64,000 nt of DNA, from contig NC_079978.1 in NCBI RefSeq assembly GCF_029852145.1, positions 1,178,001 to 1,242,000 on the forward strand. The letters are read 5' to 3'. The notes beneath the pieces were generated by a model. It made no database searches and had not been told where the DNA came from. It saw only the letters and a list, made by a program, of their open reading frames with translations. This DNA is from Microplitis mediator (lineage: Eukaryota; Arthropoda; Insecta; Hymenoptera; Braconidae). This document shows, piece after piece, positions 11,060 to 22,278 of this stretch. Positions within the stretch are counted from its first letter, which is position 1. Each line of letters starts with the position of its first letter. Position numbers and translations under genes: made by a program.

Positions 11060-13621
11060 TGTCCTCTAGTAGGAGGCACCCCAAAAAGTCCTGAGAAAAA
11101 TTTATTTTTCGGGTCCAGATCCATATAATGTCGGGTGGAGATGGGTGGACATGGGTGGAGATGGGTGGAGATGCCACGATGTATTCTGATGAAGAGAAGC
11201 CCGTAACTCTTGACCTGTTGGGAATAACCCAACGCAATATAAACGTTTTTTGTTCATTATGATGTCCTCTAGTAGGAGGCACCCCAAAAAGTCCTGAGAA
11301 AAATTTATTTTTCAAGTCCAGATCCACATAATGTCGGGTGGAGATGGGTGGACATGGGTGGAGATGGCTGGAGATGAGGCTATGCAGAGTGGGCCGTAGC
11401 TTTGCTCCTGTTGGGAATAACCCAACACAATATAAACGTTTTTTGTTCATTATGATGTCCTCTAGTAGGAGGCACCCCAAAAAGTCCTGAGAAAAATTTA
11501 TTTTTCGGGTCCAGATCCATATAATGTCGGGTGGAGATGGGTGGACATGGGTGGAGATGGCTGGAGATGAGGCTATGCAGAGTGGGCCGTAGCTTTGCTC
11601 CTGTTGGGAATAACCCAACACAATATAAACGTTTTTTGTTCATTATGATGTCCTCTAGTAGGAGGCACCCCAAAAAGTCCTGAGAAAAATTTATTTTTCG
11701 GGTCCAGATCCATATAATGTCGGGTGGAGATGGGTGGACATGGGTGGAGATGGGTGGAGATGCCACGATGTATTCTGATGAAGAGAAGCCCGTAACTCTT
11801 GACCTGTTGGGAATAACCCAACGCAATATAAACGTTTTTTGTTCATTATGATGTCCTCTAGTAGGAGAGACCTCAAAAAGTCCTGAGAAAAATTTATTTT
11901 TCGAGTCCAGATCCATTTAATGTCGGGTGAAGATGGGTGGACATGGGTAGAGATGGCTGGAGATGAGGCTATGCAGAGTGGGCCGTAGCTTTGCTCCTGT
12001 TGGGAATAACCCAACACAATATAAACGTTTTTTGTTCATTATGATGTCTTCTAGTAGGAGACACCCCAAAAAGTCCTGAGAAAAATTTATTTTTCAAGTC
12101 CAGATCCACATAATGTCGGGTGGAGATGGGTGGACATGGGTGGAGATGGCTGGAGATGAGGCTATGCAGAGTGGGCCGTAGCTTTGCTCCTGTTGGGAAT
12201 AACCCAACACAATATAAACGTTTTTTGTTCATTATGATGTCCTCTAGTAGGAGGCACCCCAAAAAGTCCTGAGAAAAATTTATTTTTCGGGTCCAGATCC
12301 ATATAATGTCGGGTGGAGATGGGTGGACATGGGTGGAGATGGGTGGAGATGCCACGATGTATTCTGATGAAGAGAAGCCCGTAACTCTTGACCTGTTGGG
12401 AATAACCCAACGCAATATAAACGTTTTTTGTTCATTATGATGTCCTCTAGTAGGAGGCACCCCAAAAAGTCCTGAGAAAAATTTATTTTTCGGGTCCAGA
12501 TCCATATAATGTCGGGTGGAGATGGGTGGACATGGGTGGAGATGGGTGGAGATGCCACGATGTATTCTGATGAAGAGAAGCCCGTAACTCTTGACCTGTT
12601 GGGAATAACCCAACGCAATATAAACGTTTTTTGTTCATTATGATGTCCTCTAGTAGGAGGCACCCCAAAAAGTCCTGAGAAAAATTTATTTTTCAAGTCC
12701 AGATCCACATAATGTCGGGTGGAGATGGGTGGACATGGGTGGAGATGGCTGGAGATGAGGCTATGCAGAGTGGGCCGTAGCTTTGCTCCTGTTGGGAATA
12801 ACCCAACACAATATAAACGTTTTTTGTTCATTATGATGTCCTCTAGTAGGAGGCACCCCAAAAAGTCCTGAGAAAAATTTATTTTTCGGGTCCAGATCCA
12901 TATAATGTCGGGTGGAGATGGGTGGACATGGGTGGAGATGGCTGGAGATGAGGCTATGCAGAGTGGGCCGTAGCTTTGCTCCTGTTGGGAATAACCCAAC
13001 ACAATATAAACGTTTTTTGTTCATTATGATGTCCTCTAGTAGGAGGCACCCCAAAAAGTCCTGAGAAAAATTTATTTTTCGGGTCCAGATCCATATAATG
13101 TCGGGTGGAGATGGGTGGACATGGGTGGAGATGGGTGGAGATGCCACGATGTATTCTGATGAAGAGAAGCCCGTAACTCTTGACCTGTTGGGAATAACCC
13201 AACGCAATATAAACGTTTTTTGTTCATTATGATGTCCTCTAGTAGGAGAGACCTCAAAAAGTCCTGAGAAAAATTTATTTTTCGAGTCCAGATCCATTTA
13301 ATGTCGGGTGAAGATGGGTGGACATGGGTAGAGATGGCTGGAGATGAGGCTATGCAGAGTGGGCCGTAGCTTTGCTCCTGTTGGGAATAACCCAACACAA
13401 TATAAACGTTTTTTGTTCATTATGATGTCTTCTAGTAGGAGACACCCCAAAAAGTCCTGAGAAAAATTTATTTTTCAAGTCCAGATCCACATAATGTCGG
13501 GTGGAGATGGGTGGACATGGGTGGAGATGGCTGGAGATGAGGCTATGCAGAGTGGGCCGTAGATTTGCTCCTGTTGGGAATAACCCATCACAATATAAAC
13601 GTTTTTTGTTCATTATGATGT
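11060..13621. repeat. Higher-order repeat block, 589-bp trimers within a 1381-bp heptamer
   Basis: The variant tail starts at 11173, 11762, 12351, 12554 and 13143, with spacings 589, 589, 203 and 589. A rare variant (gatgtcttctagtaggag) at about 12041 recurs at 13422, exactly 1381 bp later. 1381 equals 589+589+203, i.e. seven monomers, three of them long. The second heptamer is cut short by the end of the array. This is the expected product of unequal exchange of multi-monomer blocks. Confidence 0.85.
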
Positions 13622-14479
13622 CCTTTTGTAAATTCTGGCCACATAATTGTTTTCCTCCGATTAACTTTTGTTGGGAACACATTCACACAACATGATTATC
13701 ATCTTATTATTTCAAACTTTGATCTTATGTTGGTCCGATAAGGCGGAATCTTGTCTATCGATTGCAGAATTTAGCCGCCGTCGAGCTGAGGGAAATCTAA
13801 AAAATGCATTTATTTTTTTCTATATTTTCTGAAAATGATATAATCCTATCGAATCATCATCACCTATCAATATTTATTAGTTATCTATTAATGTCGTCAA
13901 CATCTCAATACTTATCTATTTAATTTATTATTTCGATGACGAAATCATATTTTAAATTCAATTTTCGATCAGTAAATTTCCTTATAAATTATCAAATTTA
14001 TTCATTTTTTTATCTTAAAATTATTCATAATAAAATATTATTTCATATTCTTCTTTAAGTTATTTTTTTTTCGGCGCAATATATTGGCAGTAATAATCCA
14101 AGATAAGATTTTACTGCAATCTTTATAGTCACATAAAAAAAATGAATAAAATTTTATTGATACAAGGGAGAGATTCACATTCTAAATGTTTTATCATTAT
14201 AAATATTTTATTTACACTTATTGATAATAAATAACGACTAAAAACAAATAATATAACAGTTTTTAGAGACAATTGATCGGCAATGGTGTGAAATGCACTC
14301 GAATGAGAATTAAAATTTATTGTATTGAACATCACACCAATCTCACTTGATATTTAAATCCATTAGCAATAGGATTCTCATAAAGTGATGATATAGACGA
14401 CTGACGGGAGTTTATTGTCATCAGACCGCCGTCACCACCGTCACCATTACCGCCACCTTCACCACTACAACATTAATTT
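13622..14479. other. AT-rich flank of the satellite, no gene seen
   Basis: The repeat stops abruptly and unique AT-rich sequence follows. No ORF has coding character. A short run of cacc/ccg triplets lies at about 14425-14470 (gccgtcaccaccgtcaccat), which is low-complexity DNA. Confidence 0.7.
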
Positions 14480-14756
14480 GTAGTGTAGTGGTCAGGTGAA
14501 TATATCTGTTATCGACATTCAATCCTCTCTTGATGAGAGGATGATTGTTTTGTTCTAGGATGACCCATTATGAGAAGGGCCTCTTTTATCACAGAGTGAC
14601 ACGTTGACTCCCAATCGTCTACATTCAATGGGGCTTCCTTTCGTAACGCTTCAACTAGACAGGCCATCTGCAACTGACCACAAGGGCTTCCTACTAATGG
14701 GTTTACGATTAAGATCTCAGACTGATAAAAGTCATATCTATATCTATACAAAGTTT
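14480..14756 (-). mobile_element. Possible degenerate retroelement (LINE or SINE) fragment
   Basis: This 275-bp segment is more GC-rich than its surroundings and ends at its plus-strand right side in tatatctatatctata, as retroelement tails often do. On the minus strand an 80-codon frame (14751-14509) reads through with segments such as LVEALRKEAPLNVDDWES and CHSVIKEALLIMGHP. That pattern (a W about mid-way, then a helix and a G) resembles the linker after the endonuclease domain in insect non-LTR elements. On the plus strand gtagtgtagtggtcagg near 14480 resembles a tRNA A box, with a weak B-box-like gacattcaatcc about 34 bp on, so a tRNA-headed SINE is the alternative. Both readings are inference from short similarity. 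Confidence 0.3.
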
Positions 14757-15100
14757 AAATCTTTTAACAACAAAGTTTATTTAATAATTATTTTATACAA
14801 AAGTAAATGTTTTTATATTGTCGGTTTTATGAACAAGTTGATATAAGTCCATAATTCTTGTCCCAAGTTTAACAAACTTTATAGATACAAGCTTTTAAAC
14901 TTTTAACACTTAGTGAGCAAACTCACACGTTATTTAAGATACTTTAACAAATAACTCGAAAAAAAAATGTTCATTATTATTATCGATAATTGTAAATTTT
15001 ACTGTAATAACCGTTCGAAGTATAGTTATCATGTTGGACTTTTTTTCCAACTGTCTTCCAACAATCTCTCGTTATTAAGTAAATTTAACTATTACTATTA

Positions 15101-15346
15101 CACTGTAAAAAAGCCGCGGAGTAAACGTCTATTAAATTCGGAGCGACTTTGGAGTGGATGATTCTTAATTAATTCTATCCCCTTGGAGTGAATTTTACTT
15201 CAAAGGGAGTTTATTTTAGCATTAACACTTCGATCGGAGTGGATGTGGGCTCAAATAAAATTTATGTTACTCCGAAATAACTTCGTTCAATAAAAACTAT
15301 TCACTCTATATGCGGAGTAATTTTTTTTAAAGCTCTAGGACTCCGA
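15101..15346. mobile_element. One-ended MITE fragment, CACTGTAAAAA family
   Basis: It starts with CACTGTAAAAAAG directly after a TA, the same end as the complete element at 55959-56527. The body repeats ggagt/actcc motifs (gcggagtaaac, ttggagtgaa, tcggagtgga, tactccgaa, gcggagtaa, ggactccga) in both orientations, like the palindromic body of its relative. No matching TTTTTTACAGTG right end is present, so the right limit is approximate and the copy seems truncated. Confidence 0.5.
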
Positions 15347-15879
15347 TTTGAAATCCAAAAAATAATTTTAGTAAAAAATCCATTCATTTGAATTAATGAT
15401 TTTTCGTATTAAATATCAAAATCGATTATATCACGAGTTTGACATTTCTTCATTAGATTAAAAGTATCAGATATCGAATTCGATTGACATTGAGGTTGGC
15501 AGGTTATTATTTTTCTTTATAAAGAAGTGACGGGAATGAAAAATGAAGCTCAGTGTATTTAAATTTTTTAAACAATAAGTAACCAAATAAATAAAATAAA
15601 CTCGAGGCTCAGAATGATATTATGTGGTGATTTAAAAAATGACAAAATGACCGACTTGCTGTTGTTCAGAAGAGTGACAGCCGCGATAGGAAAAATAATA
15701 ATGAAATTATGGAGCTTAAAGGATTTATTGTTTTGAGAAGTTTTATAAAAGTAAATATAAACACGACGAACTTTGTCGTCGTAAAAAAATTAAGTACAAG
15801 AAGAAAAATAAAAAGTGCGCAGACTGGAGTGCGCATCGATACTTGCGTTTTAATGAAACTCCCTTTTCTTAAACCACCC

Positions 15880-16288
15880 AACCCACCCCCTGTAAAAGCT
15901 TAACCCTCGACAAGTGCGCATGCGTCAACCCTTACGACAGGCAGCTTAAACTCGAGTCCGCTGCTCGACACCGCAGTTACGCGCTCGCGCTTCACCAGTG
16001 AATAATCTTTTGTAATTTTATCTCTTAACGTTATTGTCACGCGATATTACGGTACCTCAAGCCGGTAGTTTGTTTAGTTTTTTTTTACTTCGTAGTAATA
16101 CAGAAAAACAAATAGCTGTAATTTACGCGACTCGTGTTTGTGCTGTGAGTGAATGACTGTTTTTTTTGCTCTAGTGTAATACATAACACCTCGAGATTTT
16201 ATTTATTTATTTTTTTTTATCATTTTCTCATTCTCAGTTTAAAGTTTGGACATTTTTGTGGGATAAAAATTATCGCGAGTTCCAAGTG
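15880..16288 (+). promoter_or_regulatory. Candidate promoter and non-coding first exon (plus strand)
   Basis: Positions 15900-16060 are markedly GC- and CpG-richer than the surroundings (gcgcatgcgtcaaccc, ccgctgctcgacaccgcag, acgcgctcgcgcttcac), as often seen at insect promoters. About 230 bp downstream a strong splice donor occurs: ccaagtg followed by gtaagtgc, with the intron starting at 16289. The intervening sequence has only very short ORFs, so it would be 5' UTR. The target gene is not identified; the nearest plus-strand exon candidate is at 34774. The strand call rests only on the donor, and no transcript evidence is available. Confidence 0.35.
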
Positions 16289-19200
16289 GTAAGTGCATAC
16301 TTAATATTATTTTCTATTTCAAATTGTATTCTATAATTTCCCGCGTTTTTTTTTCAAATTCAACATACCTGCGGTTTTTTTTTTCTTTCGGAGGGAAGTA
16401 AATTTGGTATTATTTTTTTACATTGCGTGACTAATAAATATCAGATTTTGTTTATTATTATAATATATTTATTTAAGTATGTTTATTATATATATTTTAT
16501 GTTACATTATATAATGTTTTATGATTTATTGATCAATATTAAATTCAGGTCCATCATGCAACTTGTCGACAGTACAATCGTTTATCTTAAACTTTAAAAC
16601 AACAAATTATGTAGTTGATAATCGTTTTTGTATCGGATATGTTGTTTGCGTGTGTACAACATAAAGTTACTCAACGGTTTGCTGGTTTAGTTTAATAATT
16701 ATGGAGAAAAAGCTCATACCAACTTTCATATAATTATGCTAGATAACGTCACTAAATTTTTATTTAAACTTTTCCTCTATTCTATTCTATTCTAATCTGT
16801 GTTTTGCTCTTTGTTTTGTTTTGTTTTCATTTTTTATTGTCGTAGGTAATGGGAGCCTACGAATGTAACAATCGATAAGACGATTTTTGTTGGGTAATTA
16901 TCCGTGTTAAATATGCTTTCGTGTTTTACACGTAGGATTTTGTTTGTAAATTAAAATTAATCGTCTGTTTTATCGCGGATTAATTTACTAATTACTTAAA
17001 CTTTGTAATAAAGTAAACAAAAATTTTTTTCGTTTGTTTCATAAACTCCTTGATCTAGTTCGCAAATAAAGTATCATATTTTTTTTTGTCCAGCAAATAA
17101 AATATTGTTTTAAAAAATATTGATAGCACAGGAAGCGCGAGCAAATTCCGTTACTATTCGGAAGCTATAAATTCAAAACTATCGTGAGACAAAAAGATTA
17201 CAACAGTATCGTGTATCATCTATCACTAAAAAAATTCGAAACGAGAACTAGATATAGTCTAGGGGTTTTTATTTGTAAATTATTTTCATATAAATGTAAT
17301 TTATAAAAAATCAAAATTTCAGACAATTTAAAAAAATATTTTTTTCATAAGAATTAGGGAATTCCGCGAGAGAAGAGACGGACATCCGAATTTTCTATTG
17401 TGAACGTACTGAAAATAAAAATAAGTGCTCAGTTACTTTACAAAAGTTGATAAGTACTTTTACTACTTATCATATTTTATAATAACATTGATAACTAAAT
17501 TCAGAGCCGAGCTATTTACTTGTCAACTTAAACCAAATTTCGAATCCCACATATATTTACATGTATCCATATATGAATGTATGAAGTATGTATATATAAT
17601 GGAGATGTCAAGCATTTGACGTTTAATTGAACCATAACAAAGTTTAATATAACAATATTTGATGAAGCTTATAAAAGCCAAGCAAGTTTGGCAACCTTTT
17701 AATACCATTATGAGAGGGGTAGGGAATATTTCATCAAAGAAAACTGGTATTAACCTTATATAATACGATTAGACTTTACACACTAAAATATACAAAGGCT
17801 GAAAGTATGTACACGTGTATTTAGCACGGCACGGCACGGTATGTGGTACATGGAACATGGTACAGGGTGCAGGGTAGATGGTAGATGGTTGATGCTACAC
17901 CAGTGGAAAGTGAGTATTCGTTTGCTGGGCAAATATAGCAGGAGGGTTAGTAGATGAATTAATTTAGCAAATACTGTTTACTCGTTCAAGCTCAAAGCTC
18001 TGTACGCTCTCTCCCTCTCGCTCTGTCTATGTGTGGATATACTTATGGGTTCTGTCTTCCAGACACACATTCTGGTAAAGGAAACCTCATTTTACCGACT
18101 GAAAGACTTTAAGAAATGGTTTTGTAAAAAAAGAAAAAAACGAAATCTTAAATAAATAAATGAAATAAAATAAGAAATACAAAAGTAAGGTGAGAGGGAT
18201 GAAGGTTTAAAGGGAAGGAGTTGAGGGTTAAAAGAGTTCAGCGATGAGATCGTGCCACCACGTAAACGAGTTTCTTCACTTTGAACTGGTGAAACGCGAT
18301 CGTTTTACTAGAATAGTTGTATATATGTATACTTATTATATAAATATATCTGTATACAAAGATCACTTTAACAATAGGTATTTTATTTCTTCAAACGATT
18401 GAGGATATCATGCACTTTTCATATTAAATTTTATTTTCGCATTACAAAGTTAAAGAATTCTTTCTGATGGAATTAAAAATTTTAATTAGATTTCTGAAAC
18501 ATGTTTACTTCAACTTGCGTTGCGTCGCCAATGTAGTCTGACGTCACTATGACAGCATATAATTTAAAAGAAGAATAATTCATCCGTGTAGATAAAAAAA
18601 TGTCGGAGTAAATGAAGTGTCAAACCCATTGAGTCGTCGGTAAAATTTTTCTATTCCACTTGGCTTTATTTTTCGGTCCGTTTGTTCCTGATATGTCGTT
18701 GTCAACTGCTAAGACATGTCTCTTATTGTCTCGGACACTTAGTGACATTGCTGAGGGGATTCTCCTTCTCTCGAGTACTAGTGTATAAGTATAGAGCCTC
18801 TGAGTATAAGTACGGGAGCTAATGTAATGTAAGGGACGGGCTAAACGACGAGATGTTCTACTGACAAACTTCACCGACTGAACTTGGTCAATTTAATGGT
18901 ATTAAGTACATTACTCTCGCAATAAACTTGCTTCAAGGTTCCATTCTAATGCCGCTATTCGTAACGGTCTCCACTTAAATTGATACTTCCAATCCCTTTG
19001 ATTTTGTGCTACATCTATTTGCCAAAAGTACTCGGCTAGATATTTCAAATATTAATTAATTGAAAGCCTTTAATTTCCTTTAATTAGTTTATGCCAAGTA
19101 AAATTACTATTGATATTATTTATTAATTAATAAAATAATAAAACAGTAGGGCAATATTTTTCTTGATATAAAGCAATAACATAAATTATTAGTGTTATTA

Positions 19201-21725
19201 AATGCGGTGTAACAATTTTGAAAATTAATCAAAATAAAAGGCGGGTATAAGTTAAAATTTAGTAGGTCGTATCTGTAAGAAACAATGCCGATGAGTCAGC
19301 TTGTCTAGTGCAGTTGTTTTGGTTTAATAAAACTAAAAAAACGTTGAGTCAAATAAAAGAGTTATAAAGAGGCAAGTGATAAAAAAAAGTGTAATAACAG
19401 CTGGCGAGGAAGGAAGGAATCGAGAAGAAGGAAAAAAAAACCCTACACTCGAGGTTTCCCTTATGTCCGGCATTCTCTTTTCACACCCTCTCAGTCTCTG
19501 TTGTTTAACTTTTTTTTTTTTCCTTGTTTTTATTTGATTTTTTTGTTATCCTTTTCTTTCCGTAGCAGCCAAGCGTGATGTCTCGTCTCTCGTGTGGAGA
19601 TAAAACTACACTCGCTAAGTTAATTGCCAAATAAATTTTCACGGCGGCTATCGCGTGCTCCAATAAAACTCATTTTCACTCTTGTCGACGCTGGGAAAAA
19701 TTTTTTATGTGACATATATATATTATATGGGGTATTATATTCACAGTTAATTTTACTCTTAATAATCTTTAAAAATATTTCCCTAATTATTTTAAATTAA
19801 AAAATTTTCTGACATTCTTTAATTATTTTATAAACTTTTGTTTTTATTGTTCGTATAATTAGTGATAAAAATCAGTAACATATGATTCAAATTAAAATGA
19901 AAGCAACAGATGTACAAACATGTTCGTAATAATTAAAAAAAAAATTTAATATAATAATTGTGGTTGAAATTTATTAACAAAAATTATATGACAGAAAAAA
20001 AAATACATCGGTATTGTACAAACACCAGACTGTATTAATCTGTAATGAACTCGTTACATAACGAGTTTGACCAAGTATTAAAAATTAAGGTTTCACATAA
20101 AATCGATAAAGTGGATTAATTTTTTATCTTCTTGCCGCTCGCGTTCTTCTTTTTGCAAAACTTTTCCTTTTACTTTTATTTCAGATCTACCGAATTAAAC
20201 AAGCAAATAAAAAATAAACAAAGGAAGAAATTTAAGAAATAAAACAAACAAAAGTTTGAATGATAAGGACACCTTGCGTACGATTTTCCGGTTGGCTCTG
20301 TGCACCTTTTAATTCTCCTGATACCGTAAATTGCAGGACTGTTTATTCACTGAAGCGTGTTTGTATACCATAATTTGATGTGCTACGCTTGAACAATTAC
20401 AGAGATATCGTCTGTACATATCCATGGACGTGCATACATACTTTACTCTATACACAAAAAAAGGTGAAAAAAGAAACACCGGAGTTTAGCCCTTTTCCGG
20501 ATTTATTGTAACGCGCACCCCTTTTTTTCGCCTGTTTTATCTCTCGTCCTTCCTATATATATCCTACAATACCGCCTACCGCCCAGTCACGTTTATCTTT
20601 TTTTATCCATCCGTTTTGTGGTGTCTGTATTTTTTTTTTTATTATTTTTTAGACATCTATTTTACAAAGTCTAAATTTCTATTTTAAAAATTTTTTTTCT
20701 TTCACATCGAGCTGATTAAATAATTAAGATCTCCAAGTTTTAGTCAAGTGTTAAAAAAGATAACGAGCTAAAGAGAATAATGGGAAAAATATGGATGAAA
20801 AAATGTATAGAGATGTGTAGAGATATATGTGCGGTGCTCATTCTTGTATATAATCTATTGTTTAGACATTGAAAGGAGTCACGCAAGTATAGTTGAATGA
20901 CTGTCGAGTGCATTAACAATTATTCACCCTAATACTTATATATGTGTAGATATATATGTGCAAACATCACATAATATAATAGCATACATTAAAAGGATCT
21001 AGTATGAAGAGAGAGCAGCAGAGAGCTTAGCTTTTCGCCTTTATAAATATCATAGTAACTTCAATGAATGTATGTACATATTATATTCATATACATATAT
21101 ATAATAGTAATCAAGCAGCCTGGCATGCGTGAACGTGTATGTCGACAAACCTGAGTGAATATGCATTGAATTTATTTTACCACGTGCAAGAGAGTGAGAA
21201 GAGTATATAGAGAGGAAGATAACAGAGGAAAGGGCGAGGTAAATTAATTAATCCGATTACTAATTGCCACTTGGCTCGTTAGCCACACAATTAAAGTTGC
21301 GCTGGTCGTTCTCTCGTTATCGTACAAAAGTCTTTTGGCTACTATTACGAGGTCGTTTATTATCAATTGACGAGACGAAAATTTACGGCTCACCTAATAA
21401 GGAGACGGACAATTAATTTTTTTAGAAATTATTAAGTATTAAAAATAGAGTTTTTGAATGATAAGAGACTGGTTGTTATAAAAATAGAGTGTAAATTTGA
21501 ATTTAAAGAAAATTTGGTATCGATTGATAGTCCAGTCAACATATAACTATGCATAAACCTTAAATTTTTAGTCACGATCGTAGCCCCTGTTGGATGACCT
21601 CATCTCCGTCAAATTTACTCTGGGGCTTCGTCGTTGGTTATGTCTGTCGAGAGAAGACGAGACGACATTGCCGGGTTGGTATGGGACGATAAGGGGTGAC
21701 GAAGAAAATTTAGAGTAAGATAGGT

Positions 21726-21728
<3 letters not shown>
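16289..21728. other. AT-rich non-coding DNA, possibly intron
   Basis: No ORF here has coding character; the longest frames are AT-driven. GC-richer patches occur at about 18000-18060 and 18620-18880 (a minus-strand 84-codon frame there has no recognisable motif). A good acceptor-like stretch, ttacttttatttcag, ends at about 20184, but no donor or open frame follows it closely. Confidence 0.6.
17826..17893. repeat. Short degenerate minisatellite
   Basis: Runs of gcacg (cacggcacggcacgg) pass into repeats of ggtac/ggtag type (tggtacatggaacatggtac, then gtagatggtagatggttgat). The period drifts from 5 to about 7 bp. It is simple low-complexity DNA. Confidence 0.6.

Positions 21729-21796
<68 letters not shown>
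21729..21796. repeat. (TA)n microsatellite, 34 units
   Basis: Uninterrupted TA dinucleotides over 68 bp. ORFs reading YIYIYI on the minus strand come from this tract. Confidence 0.97.
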
Positions 21797-21799
<3 letters not shown>

Positions 21800-22213
21800 G
21801 ATGGTGGTTGAGGTTGTGAAGGGTGTTAGTACTCGATGACGTCACGTTCTGAGTTAAATTTTATTGGATTACTTTATATGAAGTCAAGTGAAGTTATAAA
21901 AGTGATGCGCATTTTATTTTTTCATTTTTCTTTGCAAATACTTTTTTTTGTTTGGAATATATATATATTTAATATTATTATTAGTAGTAGTTTGGAGTAT
22001 TATTCTGAAAGATGGATTTAAGAGACGAGAAAGTTTTTGATGGCGTGTTAGTTTGCCCAGGGAATGTTGACTTACAATAACGGAATATTTAAATAAAGAG
22101 GAGATTTTGGTGGAGAGGAGAGAATAGGGGTATTGATCCACGGAGCTTCCAAACTCAGCGTTCAGTTTAATGCACGGTACGGTTCGACAGCTTAAAGTGC
22201 TCAAGGATTTACT

Positions 22214-22220
<7 letters not shown>

Positions 22221-22276
<56 letters not shown>
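22221..22276. repeat. (TA)n microsatellite, 28 units
   Basis: A second pure TA tract, 56 bp long and about 425 bp from the first. The DNA between them has no gene. Confidence 0.97.

Positions 22277-22278
<2 letters not shown>

Larger units (their letters stand above)
1..13621. repeat. Tandem satellite array, 193-bp monomer (about 70 copies)
   Basis: The same sequence recurs every 193 bp from the first base to about 13621, where the last monomer breaks off just after its gatgtcc motif. Each monomer has a T-rich part (gttttttgttcattatgatg), a central aaaaatttatttttc dyad, three to four G-rich decamers related to ggtggagatg, and a hairpin TGTTGGG-AATAA-CCCAACA. Three sequence subtypes can be told apart by the block after gatgtcc: tttagtaggagagacccc, ctctagtaggaggcacccc and ctctagtaggagagacctc. 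The first dominates the left 5 kb and the second the right half. The left edge is outside the window. Minus-strand ORFs of 82-301 codons recur at the repeat period; because 193 is not a multiple of 3 they change frame at every monomer, so they are not treated as genes. The monomer is close to a nucleosome repeat length, as in many insect satellites. Its position (centromeric, telomeric or interstitial) cannot be told. Confidence 0.98.

Noticed and set aside
1..13621. CRISPR-like or integrated viral repeat interpretation of the array
   Set aside because: There are no unique spacers between repeats; whole monomers are repeated head to tail. The setting is eukaryotic and no viral gene is present.
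146..13682. Dozens of minus-strand ORFs of 82-301 codons with near-identical proteins
   Set aside because: They recur at the satellite period, change frame at every 193-bp monomer, overlap each other in several frames, and match no protein family. They are by-products of a repeat with few stop codons.
18620..18874. 84-codon minus-strand frame in a GC-richer patch
   Set aside because: No domain, no splice context and no repeat of its pattern; the length is within chance for this composition.
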